A stretch of DNA of 64,000 nucleotides from Caballeronia grimmiae. GTDB taxonomy: Bacteria; Pseudomonadota; Gammaproteobacteria; Burkholderiales; Burkholderiaceae. How positions within the stretch are numbered: the stretch's first letter is position 1; each line of letters begins with the position of its first letter. The position numbers and the translations under genes were made by a program. The DNA is taken from positions 1 through 64,000 of the forward strand of contig NZ_JFHE01000023.1 in the NCBI RefSeq assembly GCF_000698555.1, given 5' to 3'. Below, one piece after another: positions 38,680 through 49,646 of this stretch. The notes under the pieces were generated by a model. That model did no database searches. It saw only the letters and a program-made list of their open reading frames with translations, and had not been told where the DNA came from.

Positions 38680-39564
38680 ATGGAAAAACGGTCTCGTTTC
38701 GATACGAGCGTGTTGCCGTATCTGCTCGTCGCGCCTCAACTCGCGATCACCGCGCTCTTCTTCCTCTGGCCCGCCGGCGAGGCGCTATGGCAAGCGACGC
38801 AAAGCCAGGACGCGTTCGGCACGTCCAGCGAATTCGTCGGCTTCGCAAACTTCCGGCAGCTCTTCGCGGACCCGCTGTACCTGTCATCGTTCAGTACGAC
38901 GATGATCTTCTGCGCGCTCGTCACCGTGTCCGGACTCGTGATCTCGCTGCTGCTCGCCGCATGCGCAGATCGCGTGACGCGCGGGGCGAAGGCGTATCAG
39001 ACGCTGCTCATCTGGCCGTATGCGGTCGCCCCGGCCATCGCGGCCGTGCTGTGGTCGTTTCTCTTCAATCCGAGCATCGGGCTGGTCACGTACGCGCTCG
39101 CGAAGCAGGGCATCGTATGGAACCACGCCCTCAACGGCACGCAGGCGATGTTTCTCGTCGTGCTCGCGTCGGTGTGGAAACAGGTCAGCTATAACTTCCT
39201 GTTCTTCTATGCCGGCCTGCAGGCGATACCGCAATCGCTGATCGAAGCCGCCGCGATCGACGGCGCCGGTCCCGTGCGGCGCTTCTTCGGCATTGCGTTG
39301 CCGCTGCTGTCGCCGACGAGTTTCTTCCTGCTCGTCGTCAACCTGGTCTACGCGTTCTTCGATACCTTCCCCGTCATCGATGCCGCCACTGGCGGCGGTC
39401 CCGCTCAATCGACCAAGACGCTGATCTACAAGATCTTCGCGGAAGGGTTTCAGGGACTCGACATCGGCAGCTCGGGCGCGCAGTCGGTCGTGCTGATGGT
39501 GATCGTCGTCGCGCTGACCATCGTGCAGTTCCGCTTCGTCGAACGCAGGGTGCAATACTCATGA
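38680..39564 (+). CDS. ugpA: sn-glycerol-3-phosphate ABC transporter permease UgpA
   Basis: 294 residues, six membrane segments. The coupling-helix EAA motif is visible as [20 protein letters not shown] near residue 190-210. Start ATG at 38680 gives [20 protein letters not shown]; the ribosome binding site is weak (CAGGACAT). Overlaps ugpE by four bases. Confidence 0.94.
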   Translation: MEKRSRFDTSVLPYLLVAPQLAITALFFLWPAGEALWQATQSQDAFGTSSEFVGFANFRQLFADPLYLSSFSTTMIFCALVTVSGLVISLLLAACADRVTRGAKAYQTLLIWPYAVAPAIAAVLWSFLFNPSIGLVTYALAKQGIVWNHALNGTQAMFLVVLASVWKQVSYNFLFFYAGLQAIPQSLIEAAAIDGAGPVRRFFGIALPLLSPTSFFLLVVNLVYAFFDTFPVIDAATGGGPAQSTKTLIYKIFAEGFQGLDIGSSGAQSVVLMVIVVALTIVQFRFVERRVQYS

Positions 39565-40406
39565 TCGAGAATCGTCGCGGCTTCGATATCTTCTGTCACG
39601 CGGTGCTGATCCTCGGCGTCGCGCTGGTCGTGTTCCCGGTGTACGTCGCGTTCTGCGCGGCCTCGATGAATTCGAGCGAAGTATTCAGCGTGCCGCTTTC
39701 GCTGATTCCGAGCACGCATCTCTTCGAAAACATTGCGCACATCTGGACGCACGGCAGCGGCAATGCGGCGGCGCCCTTCGGACGCATGCTCATCAATAGT
39801 CTCGTGATGGCGCTCGTCATCTCCATCGGCAAGATCGCGGTGTCGATCATTTCGGCGTATGCGATTGTCTTCTTTCGCTTCCCGATGAAGAACCTCGCGT
39901 TCTGGCTGATCTTCGTCACGCTGATGCTGCCCGTGGAAGTCCGCATCTTTCCGACGGTGCAGGTCGTGTCGTCGATGCATCTCGCCAACACGTACGCCGG
40001 TCTCACGCTGCCGCTGATCGCCTCCGCGACGGCGACCTTCCTGTTCCGGCAGTTCTTCATGACGCTGCCCGACGAACTAATGGAAGCGGCGCGCATCGAC
40101 GGTGCGGGGCCGCTGCGTTTCTTCTGGGACGTGGTGCTGCCGCTGTCGAAGACGAACATCGCGGCGCTTTTCGTCATCACTTTTATCTACGGCTGGAACC
40201 AGTACCTCTGGCCGATTCTGATCACCAATCAGCAGTCGCTGCAAACGGCGGTGGTCGGCATCAAGAGCATGATCGCCTCGGGCGATACCGCGACCGAATG
40301 GCATCTCGTGATGAGCGCGACGCTGCTTGCGATGCTGCCGCCGCTCGCCGTCGTGCTGACGATGCAGCGCTGGTTCGTGCGCGGACTCGTGGACGCGGAA
40401 AAATAA
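39561..40406 (+). CDS. ugpE: sn-glycerol-3-phosphate ABC transporter permease UgpE
   Basis: 281 residues, six membrane segments, MalG-type partner of UgpA. EAA loop [20 protein letters not shown] near residue 174-193. Start ATGA overlaps the ugpA stop. Confidence 0.94.
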   Translation: MIENRRGFDIFCHAVLILGVALVVFPVYVAFCAASMNSSEVFSVPLSLIPSTHLFENIAHIWTHGSGNAAAPFGRMLINSLVMALVISIGKIAVSIISAYAIVFFRFPMKNLAFWLIFVTLMLPVEVRIFPTVQVVSSMHLANTYAGLTLPLIASATATFLFRQFFMTLPDELMEAARIDGAGPLRFFWDVVLPLSKTNIAALFVITFIYGWNQYLWPILITNQQSLQTAVVGIKSMIASGDTATEWHLVMSATLLAMLPPLAVVLTMQRWFVRGLVDAEK

Positions 40407-40425
40407 AACTGGAGACCGGGTATCA

Positions 40426-41511
40426 ATGGCTGCACTGACACTCAAAGGCGTCAAGAAGACATACGACGGCACGCAATACGTGCTTCATGGCATCGATGTA
40501 TCGATCGAGGATGGCGAGTTCGTCGTGATGGTTGGTCCATCCGGTTGCGGCAAGTCGACGCTACTGCGCATGGTCGCGGGACTCGAGAGCGTGTCGGAAG
40601 GCACGATCGAGATTGCGGGCAAGGTCGTGAACAAGCTGGAGCCGAAAGATCGCGACATCGCGATGGTCTTTCAGAATTACGCACTTTATCCGCACATGAG
40701 TGTCGCGCAGAATATGGCCTATGCGTTGAAGATCGGCGGCGTAGATCGCGGAACGATTGAAAGCCGCGTCGCGAACGCCGCGCGTATTCTGGAGCTCGAG
40801 CATTTGCTGGCGCGCAAGCCGCGCGAGTTGTCCGGCGGCCAGCGGCAGCGAGTTGCAATGGGTCGTGCCATCGTGCGTGAGCCGGCGGTGTTTCTGTTCG
40901 ACGAGCCGCTGTCCAATCTGGATGCCAAGCTGCGCGTGCAGATGCGCCTCGAAATTCAGCGGCTGCACGCGCGCCTCGCGACGACGAGCCTTTACGTCAC
41001 GCATGACCAGATCGAAGCCATGACGCTCGCGCAGCGCGTCATCGTGATGAACAAGGGGCACGCTGAACAGATCGGCGCGCCGACTGAAGTGTACGAGCGG
41101 CCGGCTACGGTGTTCGTGGCGAGTTTCATCGGATCGCCGGCCATGAATCTGCTCGAAGGCAGACTGTCCGACGATGGTTCGGTGTTCGAAGTAGCGGGCG
41201 GCGGTCCGAAGCTGACGGTTGCGGGCGCGAGCGGCGTGACGCGTGCCATGTTCGGGCGCGAGTGGATCGTCGGCATCCGTCCGGAACACATGACGCCGGG
41301 CAACCATGAGGCGGCGCAAGCGGTGCTCGACGTCGATTCGGCGGAATTGCTCGGCGCGGACAATCTTGCGCACGGCAAGTGGGGCAAGCATGACGTGGCG
41401 GCGCGCTTGCCGCACGTGCATCGGCCGGTGCGCGGGGAAAAGCTGGCGGTATCGGTGCCGGCGCGGCATCTGCATTTTTTCGATCCGGCTACCGGATTGC
41501 GCGCCAACTGA
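40426..41511 (+). CDS. ugpC: sn-glycerol-3-phosphate ABC transporter ATP-binding protein
   Basis: 361 residues. Walker [12 protein letters not shown]-loop [11 protein letters not shown], signature [15 protein letters not shown], Walker [16 protein letters not shown] and H-loop [13 protein letters not shown] are complete. The C-terminal third carries the TOBE/regulatory domain ([10 protein letters not shown]). Energises UgpAE. It is followed after 13 bp by the phosphodiesterase gene. Confidence 0.95.
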   Translation: MAALTLKGVKKTYDGTQYVLHGIDVSIEDGEFVVMVGPSGCGKSTLLRMVAGLESVSEGTIEIAGKVVNKLEPKDRDIAMVFQNYALYPHMSVAQNMAYALKIGGVDRGTIESRVANAARILELEHLLARKPRELSGGQRQRVAMGRAIVREPAVFLFDEPLSNLDAKLRVQMRLEIQRLHARLATTSLYVTHDQIEAMTLAQRVIVMNKGHAEQIGAPTEVYERPATVFVASFIGSPAMNLLEGRLSDDGSVFEVAGGGPKLTVAGASGVTRAMFGREWIVGIRPEHMTPGNHEAAQAVLDVDSAELLGADNLAHGKWGKHDVAARLPHVHRPVRGEKLAVSVPARHLHFFDPATGLRAN

Positions 41512-41524
41512 AGGAGGCTTTGCG

Positions 41525-42280
41525 ATGAGAATCTGGCCGTACCCCGCCATCGTCGCGCATCGCGGCGGCGGCAAGCTCGCGCCCGAGAACACGCTCGAAG
41601 GCATCGATACAGGCGCGCGTCTCGGTCTCAAGATGATCGAGTTCGACGCGAAGCTGTCCGCGGACGACGTCGTCTTCCTGTTGCATGACGACGATGTCGA
41701 CCGCACGTCGAACGGCCACGGCCCGGCGAAGTCGATGACCTACGCGCAGTTGCGCGCGCTCGACGCCGGTTCGTGGTTCGGCAAGGAATTCGCGGGCGCG
41801 CATATGCCGACGCTCGCCGAAGTGCGCGAGCGATGCGCGTCGCTGAATGTGGCGGCTAACATCGAGATCAAGCCGTGTCCGGGGCGCGAAGTCGAAACCG
41901 GGGAACAGGTCGCACGCGAGGCGGCGCGCCTGTGGAACGATGTCGAACCGGAGCCGCTGTTGTCGTCGTTTTCGTATGCGGCATTGGAGGCGGCGCGCGA
42001 TGCCGCGCCTGATCTCCCGCGCGGCATGTTGTACGAACGCGTGCCGGCGGAGTGGCGCGAGCAAACGGCGGCGCTCGCGTGCGTGTCGCTGCACGCGGAC
42101 CATCGTTCGCTTGACGAAACACTCGTGCGCGAAATCAAGCACGCGGGTCTGCGCGTGCTGGCCTACACGGTGAACGATCCCGAGCGCGCGCGCCTGCTTG
42201 CACAATGGGGCGTCGATGCGATCTGCACCGATCGCATCGATGTCATCGGCGCGAACTTTCTGGAAGACGCGCCGAAGTGA
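41525..42280 (+). CDS. ugpQ: Glycerophosphodiester phosphodiesterase
   Basis: 251 residues. IVAHRGGGKLAPENTLEGID, EFDAKLSADDVVFLLHDDDV and the C-terminal YTVNDPERARLLAQWGVDAI are GDPD family motifs. Cytosolic enzyme that releases glycerol-3-phosphate and an alcohol from imported diesters. Ribosome binding site AAGGAGG. Completes the ugp operon; only 7 bp separate it from the convergent DUF883 gene. Confidence 0.94.
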   Translation: MRIWPYPAIVAHRGGGKLAPENTLEGIDTGARLGLKMIEFDAKLSADDVVFLLHDDDVDRTSNGHGPAKSMTYAQLRALDAGSWFGKEFAGAHMPTLAEVRERCASLNVAANIEIKPCPGREVETGEQVAREAARLWNDVEPEPLLSSFSYAALEAARDAAPDLPRGMLYERVPAEWREQTAALACVSLHADHRSLDETLVREIKHAGLRVLAYTVNDPERARLLAQWGVDAICTDRIDVIGANFLEDAPK

Positions 42281-42287
42281 GGGCGCG

Positions 42288-42665
42288 CTAGCGGGCGCGC
42301 GAGAGCAGGATGCCCGCGAAGAGCGCCAGCCCGCCGACGATGGCAATGGTTTGCCAGGGCTTGTCGTGAAGATAGGCGTCGGCGTCGTCGAAGGCGGCGG
42401 CGGCGCGCTCGCGGACCACGGCGGGTGTGGCATTGAGGCGAGCGCGCGCAGAATCGATCTGATCGCCGATTCGGGCGCGAAGCGCGGCGGCGTCAGCGGA
42501 CGCGCCGTCCGACAGCAATCCTTCGAGTTCGGAAAGAAGGACGCGCAGTTCGCCGCCGATATCCTGGGCTGCTTCGCGGCCATGACGCGCCATGCGGCGT
42601 GCGCGGCGGCCGGTGGCGTTCCATGAATCTCCGATGGCGTCTCGCGTGTTAGGCAGTGCGTTCAT
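42288..42665 (-). CDS. DUF883 family membrane-anchored protein (YqjD/ElaB-like)
   Basis: 125 residues. A mostly helical, amphipathic region (ELRVLLSELEGLLSDGASAD, RIGDQIDSARARLNATPAVV) followed by the conserved DADAYLHDKPWQTIAIVGG and one C-terminal membrane segment. E. coli homologues YqjD and ElaB bind ribosomes and sit in the inner membrane in stationary phase. Ribosome binding site GGAG. Confidence 0.88.
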   Translation of the reverse strand: MNALPNTRDAIGDSWNATGRRARRMARHGREAAQDIGGELRVLLSELEGLLSDGASADAAALRARIGDQIDSARARLNATPAVVRERAAAAFDDADAYLHDKPWQTIAIVGGLALFAGILLSRAR

Positions 42666-42834
42666 AGATCGCTCCGTCGATGGATGAATCGTGGATGGAG
42701 TCCGCTTGCATCGCGGGGAAGGTGCTTAGAGCAAGTAGGATGCCGGACCGTCGCGGCTCGCTGCTGGGCGCTCGCGATGCGTAATTACTGCGGCGTCCGC
42801 GCGCCGGCGCAAGTCACTTTTACAAGGAGCGTGT

Positions 42835-42876
42835 AAAAGCAAACGCCGCCATGCGGTAGCGCATGACGGCGTTTGC
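42835..42876 (-). terminator. Terminator of the ompW gene
   Basis: AAACGCCGCCATGCG (42841-42855) pairs with CGCATGACGGCGTTT (42860-42874), one mismatch, loop GTAG. Read leftward the stem is followed by GCTTTTAC, so it serves the leftward ompW transcript. Confidence 0.7.
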
Positions 42877-42911
42877 CGAGAGCTTGAAACGGTGAGACAT
42901 CGGCATACAGA

Positions 42912-43637
42912 TCAGAAACGATAGCCGACGCGCAGATACGTCACGATCGGGTTGATCGTGATCTTCGCCTGCGATTGAACGTTGAGCGTGCCGACCGGCG
43001 TCTGGGCTTGCGTGCTCAGCTTGGCGGTCGCTTTCAGCGGAATGAAGGACACGGAGAACCCCGCGAACCAGTGTTCCGTGAAATTGTAGACAGCGCCGAC
43101 ATTGAAGACCGGCGCCCACGAACTATCCGTATCGACCGTGGTCGGACCATGCAGCACGGAGCCCTCGAAAGCCGCGTTGCTGATCTTCGCATCGGTGAAC
43201 CAGGTGCGCGTCACGCCCAAGCCGACATACGGGCGGAACTTCGCTTGCGGTTCGTTGAAGAAGTATTTGAAGAGCAGCGTTGGGCTCCATTGCTTCGCGC
43301 TGCCGATCTTGCCGAACGGTTCGAGCCTGCCGGTGCCGTTGAGGTCGAACGTTGGGGGAATGCCCATTTCGAATTCGGCGGCGATGTGGTCGGTCGCGAA
43401 GTAACCTACGGTGAAGCCGGCCGTATCCGAACTGCTGATACCCGCGCCCGTGCCCGGCGCGCTGATATTGACGGGAGATCCGCCTACACTTGTCTCTTTG
43501 AGCGGGCTGCTGCTGTCCTGTGGGGCGAGGTGAAACCAGCCTGCCGTTGCAAAAAAGGACCCAGCCGACTGTGCATGCGCCGCTGTGGACACGCACGCCA
43601 AAGCTGCAATCCCGGTTGCGACTTGTTTTATTTTCAT
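42912..43637 (-). CDS. ompW: Outer membrane protein OmpW family porin
   Basis: 241 residues starting at MKIKQVATGIAAL behind GGAGGAG. Signal peptide ends at THAHAQ-like AAHAQS (residue 22). Eight-stranded small barrel features: TAGFTVGYFATDHIAAEFEM, YVGLGVTRTWFTDAKISNAA, and the C-terminal YLRVGYRF with terminal Phe for Bam recognition. OmpW-type porins pass small hydrophobic molecules. Monocistronic. Confidence 0.92.
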   Translation of the reverse strand: MKIKQVATGIAALACVSTAAHAQSAGSFFATAGWFHLAPQDSSSPLKETSVGGSPVNISAPGTGAGISSSDTAGFTVGYFATDHIAAEFEMGIPPTFDLNGTGRLEPFGKIGSAKQWSPTLLFKYFFNEPQAKFRPYVGLGVTRTWFTDAKISNAAFEGSVLHGPTTVDTDSSWAPVFNVGAVYNFTEHWFAGFSVSFIPLKATAKLSTQAQTPVGTLNVQSQAKITINPIVTYLRVGYRF

Positions 43638-43842
43638 TTGTGCTCCTCCAGAAAGCACGCCCATTATGAACACAACGTTTCAAACTAACCATAGCGGCGC
43701 CGTAGAGCATTTTCCCTAGGATGGCAGCGGCTTTGGAGTCCTGTTGCACGGCGCTTGCATGTGCCTGAAAGCCCCGTAGCACAGGCGTCTCCCGTCAGCC
43801 CCCGATCGGGGTAACACAAACGCGACCAACGGAATATCCAGA
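43638..43842. other. Divergent intergenic region ompW / Y1-fold gene
   Basis: 205 bp. A perfect 12-bp palindrome CCCCGATCGGGG at 43800-43811 lies 31 bp before the plus-strand gene. I found no FNR-type TTGAT-N4-ATCAA site for ompW and no clear promoter in either direction. Confidence 0.35.
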
Positions 43843-44550
43843 ATGGCACGGCTTGCACGACTCTACGTTCCCGATCAGCCGCAGCATGTCATCCTGCGTG
43901 GTCTCGACCAGCAACCTGCCTTCGTCGACGACCAGGACTACGAGCTTTTTATCGACTGCTTGAGGACGGCTTCACGCGATCATCATCTTTCCATCCATGC
44001 CTATGCGTTGATGCCGCAGGCCGTGCATCTGCTCGTGACGCCTCGCGACGAGGCGAGCCTGCCCAAAGCGATGCAGGCGGTCGGACGCCGTTACGTCGCG
44101 CATTTCAATCGGCGTTACGTGCGGCGCGGCACGTTGTGGGAGGGGCGCTATCGCGCGACGGTTATCGAAGGCGAGCGTTATTTCCTGCTCGCGACGCGCG
44201 TCGTCGAAACAGCGCCGGTTCGCGCGCAACTCGCTGCGTCGCCGCATGACTACAAGTGGTCGAGCTACCGGCATCACATCGGCGTGACGCTCGATGCGCT
44301 CATCACGGACCATCCGCTCTTCTGGTCGCTCGGCAACACGCCGTTCGAGCGCCAGCACGCGTACAAGGAGCTTTCGGAGCAGCCGCTCGACGAGCGGGAG
44401 ACCAACCGTCTCCTTCAAGCGACGCTCAAAGGCTGGGTGCTCGGCAGCGACGCGTATCGCGAATGGGCGTCGCGGGCGGCGAATCGGCGCGTATCGCCGT
44501 TGCCGCGCGGGCGTCCGCGCAAAGTGCGCGAAACGCCTCAAGCCCAGTAA
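43843..44550 (+). CDS. Y1-transposase-fold (RAYT-like) protein lacking catalytic residues
   Basis: 235 residues. The whole chain aligns by eye with REP-associated tyrosine transposases: FVDDQDYELFIDCLRTASRD, AHFNRRYVRRGTLWEGRYRA, APVRAQLAASPHDYKWSSYR. But the HUH motif, normally NHVH, reads Gln59-Ala60-Val61-His62, so the first metal-binding histidine is gone; and the RYI..NPVRA motif reads RVVETAPVRA with Val120 where the nucleophilic tyrosine should be. No terminal repeats or partner genes flank it. It is most likely a retained DNA-binding protein, not a working transposase. Function unknown. Confidence 0.85.
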   Translation: MARLARLYVPDQPQHVILRGLDQQPAFVDDQDYELFIDCLRTASRDHHLSIHAYALMPQAVHLLVTPRDEASLPKAMQAVGRRYVAHFNRRYVRRGTLWEGRYRATVIEGERYFLLATRVVETAPVRAQLAASPHDYKWSSYRHHIGVTLDALITDHPLFWSLGNTPFERQHAYKELSEQPLDERETNRLLQATLKGWVLGSDAYREWASRAANRRVSPLPRGRPRKVRETPQAQ

Positions 44551-44864
44551 CGGCGGGGCAGTCAGCGGCAAGGCCTTCAAAGAAACGGCGTCTCGAGTCG
44601 TGCGAGCGCCGTTTATGTTAGGCGTCGTATGATGTGGCACTTATTTATTGGGGCGAACATGCACCATAACGATAATAGGTGTCAGAACATCACGTTTTAT
44701 TTGCCAGCGCTTTGATTCGTCGCGTATATTTCGATTTCCGGCGGTTTTGCGGTGCAGTGCGTCAAAGCAGGTCGCCTCGCGGTACGCGATCAGAGAATCG
44801 GCGCGGGCAACAAGAAAACGATTCAACGGCCGAGTCGGCCCCTCACAGTAGAGACGGTGTCCCC
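44551..44864 (+). promoter_or_regulatory. gltB upstream region
   Basis: 314 bp without a gene. It contains the terminator hairpin of the upstream gene (44583-44614) and a sigma-70 promoter: TTGCCA (44701-44706), 18-bp spacer, TATATT (44725-44730). The predicted leader is about 128 nt. No clear ribosome binding site beyond GAGACGGTG before the ATG. Confidence 0.6.
44583..44620 (+). terminator. Terminator of the Y1-fold gene
   Basis: AAACGGCG (44583-44590) plus CTCG pairs with CGAG plus CGCCGTTT (44607-44614), with one bulged T, followed by a short T-rich TTTATGTT. Confidence 0.6.
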
Positions 44865-47800
44865 ATGAACGATCATCAGCAGCCGGCAGCCGGTTCGCTT
44901 CCCGCCGCGCAGGGCATGTACGACCCTGCGAACGAACATGACGCTTGCGGCGTCGGCTTCGTCGCCCATATCAAGGGCAAGAAAAGCCACGAGATCATTC
45001 AGCAGGGTCTCAAGATTCTGGAGAATCTCGATCACCGTGGCGCAGTCGGCGCGGACCCGCTGATGGGCGACGGCGCCGGCATCCTGATTCAGGTGCCGGA
45101 CGGCTTCTATCGCGAGGAGATGGCCAAGCAGGGCGTGACGCTGCCGCCGGCTGGCGAATACGGCGTCGGCATGATTTTCCTGCCGAAGGAACACGCGTCG
45201 CGTCTCGCGTGCGAGCAGGAACTGGAACGCACGGTGAAGGCCGAAGGCCAGGTCGTGCTCGGCTGGCGCGACGTGCCCGTCGACGGCAACATGCCGATTT
45301 CCCCCGCCGTGAAGGCGAGCGAGCCGCTGATCCGCATGATCTTCATCGGCCGCGGCAAGGACATCGTCGTGACGGATGCGCTCGAGCGCAAGCTGTACAT
45401 CATTCGCAAGACGGCGAGTCATCGCATCCAGGCGCTCAAGCTCAAGCACGGCAAGGAATATTTCGTGCCGTCGATGTCGTCGCGCACGGTCGTCTACAAG
45501 GGCCTGCTGCTGGCCGGCCAGGTCGGCGTGTATTACCGCGATTTGCAGGACGAGCGCGTCGTGTCGGCGCTGGCGCTCGTGCATCAGCGCTTCTCGACCA
45601 ACACGTTCCCGGCGTGGGAACTCGCGCACCCGTATCGCATGATCGCCCACAACGGTGAAATCAACACCGTAAAGGGCAACGTCAACTGGCTGAACGCCCG
45701 CACCGGCGCGATCGCGTCCTACGTGCTCGGCGACGATTTGCCGAAGCTCTGGCCGTTGATCTATCCGGGCCAGTCGGACACGGCATCGTTCGACAACTGT
45801 CTCGAACTGCTGGTGATGGCCGGCTACCCGCTCGTCCACGCGATGATGATGATGATTCCCGAGGCATGGGAACAGCACACGCTGATGGACGAGAACCGCC
45901 GCGCCTTCTACGAATATCACGCCGCGATGATGGAGCCGTGGGACGGCCCCGCCGCCATCGCGTTCACGGACGGCCGCCAGATCGGCGCGACGCTCGACCG
46001 CAACGGCCTGCGCCCGGCGCGTTACATCGTGACCGACGACGATCTCGTGATCCTCGCGTCGGAATCCGGCGTGCTGCCGATTCCCGAATCGAAGATCGTC
46101 AAGAAGTGGCGTCTGCAGCCGGGCAAGATGTTCCTGATCGACATGGAGCAGGGCCGCATCATCGAGGACAAGGAGCTCAAGGACAACCTCGCGAACGCGA
46201 AGCCGTACAAGAGCTGGATCGACGCTGTGCGCATCAAGCTCGACGAAATCGAGCCGAAGGCCGAGGACGTCGAGACGCAGCGCCGCGAGGCCGCTGCGCT
46301 GCTCGACCGCCAGCAGGCGTTCGGCTATACGCAGGAAGACGTGAAGTTCCTGATGGCGCCGATGGCGCAAGCGGGCGAGGAAGCGATCGGCTCGATGGGC
46401 AACGACTCGCCGCTCGCCGTGATGTCCAGCAAGAACAAGACGCTGTATCACTACTTCAAGCAGCTGTTCGCGCAAGTGACGAACCCGCCGATCGACCCGA
46501 TCCGCGAAAATATGGTGATGTCGCTCGTCTCGTTCATCGGGCCGAAGCCGAACCTGCTCGACACCATCAACATCAACCCGACGATGCGCCTCGAAGTGTC
46601 GCAGCCGGTGCTCGACTTCAAGGACATCGCGAAAATCCGCGCGATCGATACGTACACCGGCGGCAAGTTCCGCTCGTACGAGCTGAGCATCTGCTATCCG
46701 GCGGCGTGGGGCAAGGAAGGCGTGGAAGCGCGCATCGCGTCGCTGTGCGCCGAAGCTGTCGACGCCGTGAAGTCCGGCTACAACATCCTGATCGTGTCGG
46801 ACCGCAAGATGGACCGCGACAACGTCGCGATTCCGGCGCTGCTCGCCACGTCGGCAATTCACACGCATCTCGTGCAGCACGGCCTGCGCACGAGCACGGG
46901 TCTCGTTGTCGAAACGGGCTCCGCGCGTGAGACGCATCACTTTGCGCTGCTCGCGGGCTATGGCGCGGAAGCCGTTCATCCGTACCTCGCGCTGGAAACG
47001 CTCGCCAACATGGCCGAAGGGCTGAAGGGCGATCTGTCGGCCGACAAGGCGATCTACAACTTCACGAAGGCGGTCGGCAAGGGCCTGCACAAGGTCATGT
47101 CGAAGATGGGCATTTCGACGTACATGTCCTACACCGGCGCGCAGATTTTCGAGGCGGTCGGGCTGTCGTCGGACCTCGTGGAGAAGTACTTCAAGGGCAC
47201 GGCATCGAAGGTCGGCGGCATCGGCATCTTCGAAGTGGCGGAAGAAGCGATTCGCCTGCATCGCGATGCATTCGGCGACAACCCGGTTCTCTCGACCATG
47301 CTCGACGCGGGCGGCGAGTATGCGTACCGCGTGCGCGGCGAAGAGCACATGTGGACGCCGGATGCGATCGCCAAGCTGCAGCACTCGGCGCGCAGCAACT
47401 CGTATCAGACGTACAAGGAATACGCGCATCTGATCAACGACCAGACGAAGCGTCACATGACGTTCCGCGGCCTGTTCGAATTCAAGCTCGATCCGCAGAA
47501 GGCCATTCCGCTCGATGAAGTCGAGTCGGCGAAGGACATCGTCAAGCGCTTCGCGACGGGCGCGATGTCGCTCGGCTCGATCAGCACCGAAGCGCACGCC
47601 ACGCTGGCTGTCGCGATGAACCGTATCGGCGGCAAGTCGAACACCGGCGAAGGCGGCGAGGACGAAACGCGTTATCGCAACGAACTGCGCGGCATTCCGA
47701 TCAAGAACGGCGACACGCTGCAATCGATCATCGGCAAGGAAGTCATCGCCGACATTCCGTTGAAGGACGGCGATTCGCTGCGCTCGAAGATCAAGCAGGT

Positions 47801-49568
47801 CGCATCGGGACGCTTCGGCGTGACGGCGGAGTATCTGTCGTCGGCGGACCAGATCCAGATCAAGATGGCGCAGGGCGCGAAGCCCGGCGAGGGCGGCCAG
47901 TTGCCGGGCCACAAGGTGTCGGACTACATCGGCAAGCTGCGTTATTCGGTGCCCGGCGTGGGTCTCATCTCGCCGCCGCCGCACCACGACATCTATTCGA
48001 TCGAAGACCTCGCGCAGCTCATTCACGATCTCAAGAACGTGAACGCGTCATCGAGCATTTCGGTGAAGCTAGTGTCGGAAGTGGGCGTCGGCACCGTCGC
48101 GGCGGGGGTCGCGAAGGCGAAGGCGGACCACGTCGTGATCGCGGGCCATGACGGCGGCACGGGCGCGTCGCCACTGTCGTCGCTCAAGCACGCGGGCACG
48201 CCGTGGGAACTCGGTCTTGCCGAAACGCAGCAGACGCTGGTGCTGAACCGCCTGCGCGGCCGCATCCGCGTGCAGGCCGACGGCCAGATGAAGACCGGCC
48301 GCGACGTCGTGATCGGCGCACTGCTCGGCGCCGACGAATTCGGCTTCGCGACGGCGCCGCTCGTCGTCGAAGGCTGCATCATGATGCGCAAGTGCCATCT
48401 GAACACCTGCCCGGTCGGCGTCGCGACGCAAGACCCCGTGCTGCGCGCGAAGTTCACCGGCCAGCCGGAGCATGTCGTCAACTACTTCTTCTTCGTTGCG
48501 GAAGAAGTGCGCGAAATCATGGCGCAACTGGGCCTGCGCAAGTTCGACGACCTGATTGGCCGCGTCGATCTGCTCGACACGAAGAAGGGCGTCGAGCACT
48601 GGAAGGCGAAGGGTCTCGACTTCTCGCGCATCTTCTATCAGGTGCCGGTGGCGAGCGAGGTCGCGCGCAAGCATGAGGATGTGCAGGACCACGGTCTCGA
48701 CAAGGCGCTCGATCACGTGCTGATCGAGAAGTCGAAGGCGGCGATCGAGAAGGGCGAGCATGTCTCGTTCATCCAGCCGGTGCGCAACGTGAACCGCACG
48801 GTCGGCGCGATGCTGTCCGGCCTGATCGCCAAGAAGTACGGCCACGACGGCCTGCCCGACGACACCATCCACATTCAGCTGAAGGGTACGGCGGGCCAGA
48901 GCTTCGGCGCGTTCCTGGCGAAGGGCGTGACGCTCGATCTCGTCGGCGACGGCAACGACTACGTCGGCAAGGGCCTGTCGGGCGGGCGCATCATCATTCG
49001 CCCGACCAACGACTTCCGCGGCAAGTCCGAGGAAAACATCATCTGCGGCAACACGGTGATGTACGGCGCGATCGAAGGTGAATCGTACTTCCGCGGCGTC
49101 GCGGGCGAGCGCTTCTGCGTGCGCAATTCAGGCGCGACGGCGGTCGTCGAAGGCACGGGCGATCACGGCTGCGAATACATGACGGGCGGCACGGTCGTCG
49201 TGCTCGGCGAGACGGGCCGCAACTTCGCGGCGGGGATGTCGGGCGGTATCGCGTTCGTGTACGACCCGGACGGCACGTTCGCCGCCAAGTGCAACAAGTC
49301 GATGGTCGCGCTCGATCCGGTCCTGCAGCAGGCCGAACAGGAACGCACGGTGGATCGCGCGCTGTGGCACAGCGGCCAGACCGACGAAGCGCTGCTCAAG
49401 GGTCTCGTCGAGCGTCACTTCCAGTTCACCGGATCGCCGCGCGCGAAGGCGCTGCTCGAGAACTGGGATGCGTCGCGCCGTCAGTTCGTGAAGGTCTTCC
49501 CGACCGAATACAAGCGCGCGCTCGGTGAACTCGGCGCGAAGAAGGCGAAGGAAGCCCTGGCGGCCTGA
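44865..49568 (+). CDS. gltB: Glutamate synthase [NADPH] large chain
   Basis: 1567 residues. The propeptide is cleaved before Cys28 (EHDACGVGF), the glutaminase nucleophile. N-terminal Ntn amidotransferase domain, central domain, FMN-binding synthase barrel ([18 protein letters not shown]), the 3Fe-4S cysteines in [12 protein letters not shown], and the C-terminal right-handed helix domain with GGRIIIRP and [20 protein letters not shown]. It transfers ammonia from glutamine to 2-oxoglutarate. The start at 44865 is chosen over upstream frame extensions that lack similarity and precede the promoter. Confidence 0.97.
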   Translation: MNDHQQPAAGSLPAAQGMYDPANEHDACGVGFVAHIKGKKSHEIIQQGLKILENLDHRGAVGADPLMGDGAGILIQVPDGFYREEMAKQGVTLPPAGEYGVGMIFLPKEHASRLACEQELERTVKAEGQVVLGWRDVPVDGNMPISPAVKASEPLIRMIFIGRGKDIVVTDALERKLYIIRKTASHRIQALKLKHGKEYFVPSMSSRTVVYKGLLLAGQVGVYYRDLQDERVVSALALVHQRFSTNTFPAWELAHPYRMIAHNGEINTVKGNVNWLNARTGAIASYVLGDDLPKLWPLIYPGQSDTASFDNCLELLVMAGYPLVHAMMMMIPEAWEQHTLMDENRRAFYEYHAAMMEPWDGPAAIAFTDGRQIGATLDRNGLRPARYIVTDDDLVILASESGVLPIPESKIVKKWRLQPGKMFLIDMEQGRIIEDKELKDNLANAKPYKSWIDAVRIKLDEIEPKAEDVETQRREAAALLDRQQAFGYTQEDVKFLMAPMAQAGEEAIGSMGNDSPLAVMSSKNKTLYHYFKQLFAQVTNPPIDPIRENMVMSLVSFIGPKPNLLDTININPTMRLEVSQPVLDFKDIAKIRAIDTYTGGKFRSYELSICYPAAWGKEGVEARIASLCAEAVDAVKSGYNILIVSDRKMDRDNVAIPALLATSAIHTHLVQHGLRTSTGLVVETGSARETHHFALLAGYGAEAVHPYLALETLANMAEGLKGDLSADKAIYNFTKAVGKGLHKVMSKMGISTYMSYTGAQIFEAVGLSSDLVEKYFKGTASKVGGIGIFEVAEEAIRLHRDAFGDNPVLSTMLDAGGEYAYRVRGEEHMWTPDAIAKLQHSARSNSYQTYKEYAHLINDQTKRHMTFRGLFEFKLDPQKAIPLDEVESAKDIVKRFATGAMSLGSISTEAHATLAVAMNRIGGKSNTGEGGEDETRYRNELRGIPIKNGDTLQSIIGKEVIADIPLKDGDSLRSKIKQVASGRFGVTAEYLSSADQIQIKMAQGAKPGEGGQLPGHKVSDYIGKLRYSVPGVGLISPPPHHDIYSIEDLAQLIHDLKNVNASSSISVKLVSEVGVGTVAAGVAKAKADHVVIAGHDGGTGASPLSSLKHAGTPWELGLAETQQTLVLNRLRGRIRVQADGQMKTGRDVVIGALLGADEFGFATAPLVVEGCIMMRKCHLNTCPVGVATQDPVLRAKFTGQPEHVVNYFFFVAEEVREIMAQLGLRKFDDLIGRVDLLDTKKGVEHWKAKGLDFSRIFYQVPVASEVARKHEDVQDHGLDKALDHVLIEKSKAAIEKGEHVSFIQPVRNVNRTVGAMLSGLIAKKYGHDGLPDDTIHIQLKGTAGQSFGAFLAKGVTLDLVGDGNDYVGKGLSGGRIIIRPTNDFRGKSEENIICGNTVMYGAIEGESYFRGVAGERFCVRNSGATAVVEGTGDHGCEYMTGGTVVVLGETGRNFAAGMSGGIAFVYDPDGTFAAKCNKSMVALDPVLQQAEQERTVDRALWHSGQTDEALLKGLVERHFQFTGSPRAKALLENWDASRRQFVKVFPTEYKRALGELGAKKAKEALAA

Positions 49569-49591
49569 AGTCCGAAACAAATAAAAGCATG

Positions 49592-49618
49592 GCTCTCCGA
49601 TGCGCGGCATCGGAGAGC
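49592..49618 (+). other. Intercistronic hairpin between gltB and gltD
   Basis: GCTCTCCGATGC (49592-49603) and GCATCGGAGAGC (49607-49618) form a 12-bp perfect stem with a GCG loop. No T-run follows, so a role as 3'-end stabiliser or processing site seems more likely than termination. Confidence 0.6.
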
Positions 49619-49646
49619 GCGATCCTCACCAAATACAGAGAAAGAA

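Noticed and set aside
42281..42300. GC-rich dyad in the 7-bp gap between ugpQ and the DUF883 gene as terminator
   Set aside because: GCGCGC/GCGCGC runs are frequent in this GC-rich DNA and there is no T-run in either direction.
43843..44550. Active insertion sequence of the IS200/IS605 type
   Set aside because: Catalytic His and Tyr are replaced, and no subterminal hairpins, tnpB or target duplication were seen around it.
44823..48026. 1067-codon open frame on the minus strand inside gltB
   Set aside because: Arg/His/Ala-rich composition typical of the antisense of a high-GC gene; no domain, no ribosome binding site, and it fully overlaps well-supported gltB.
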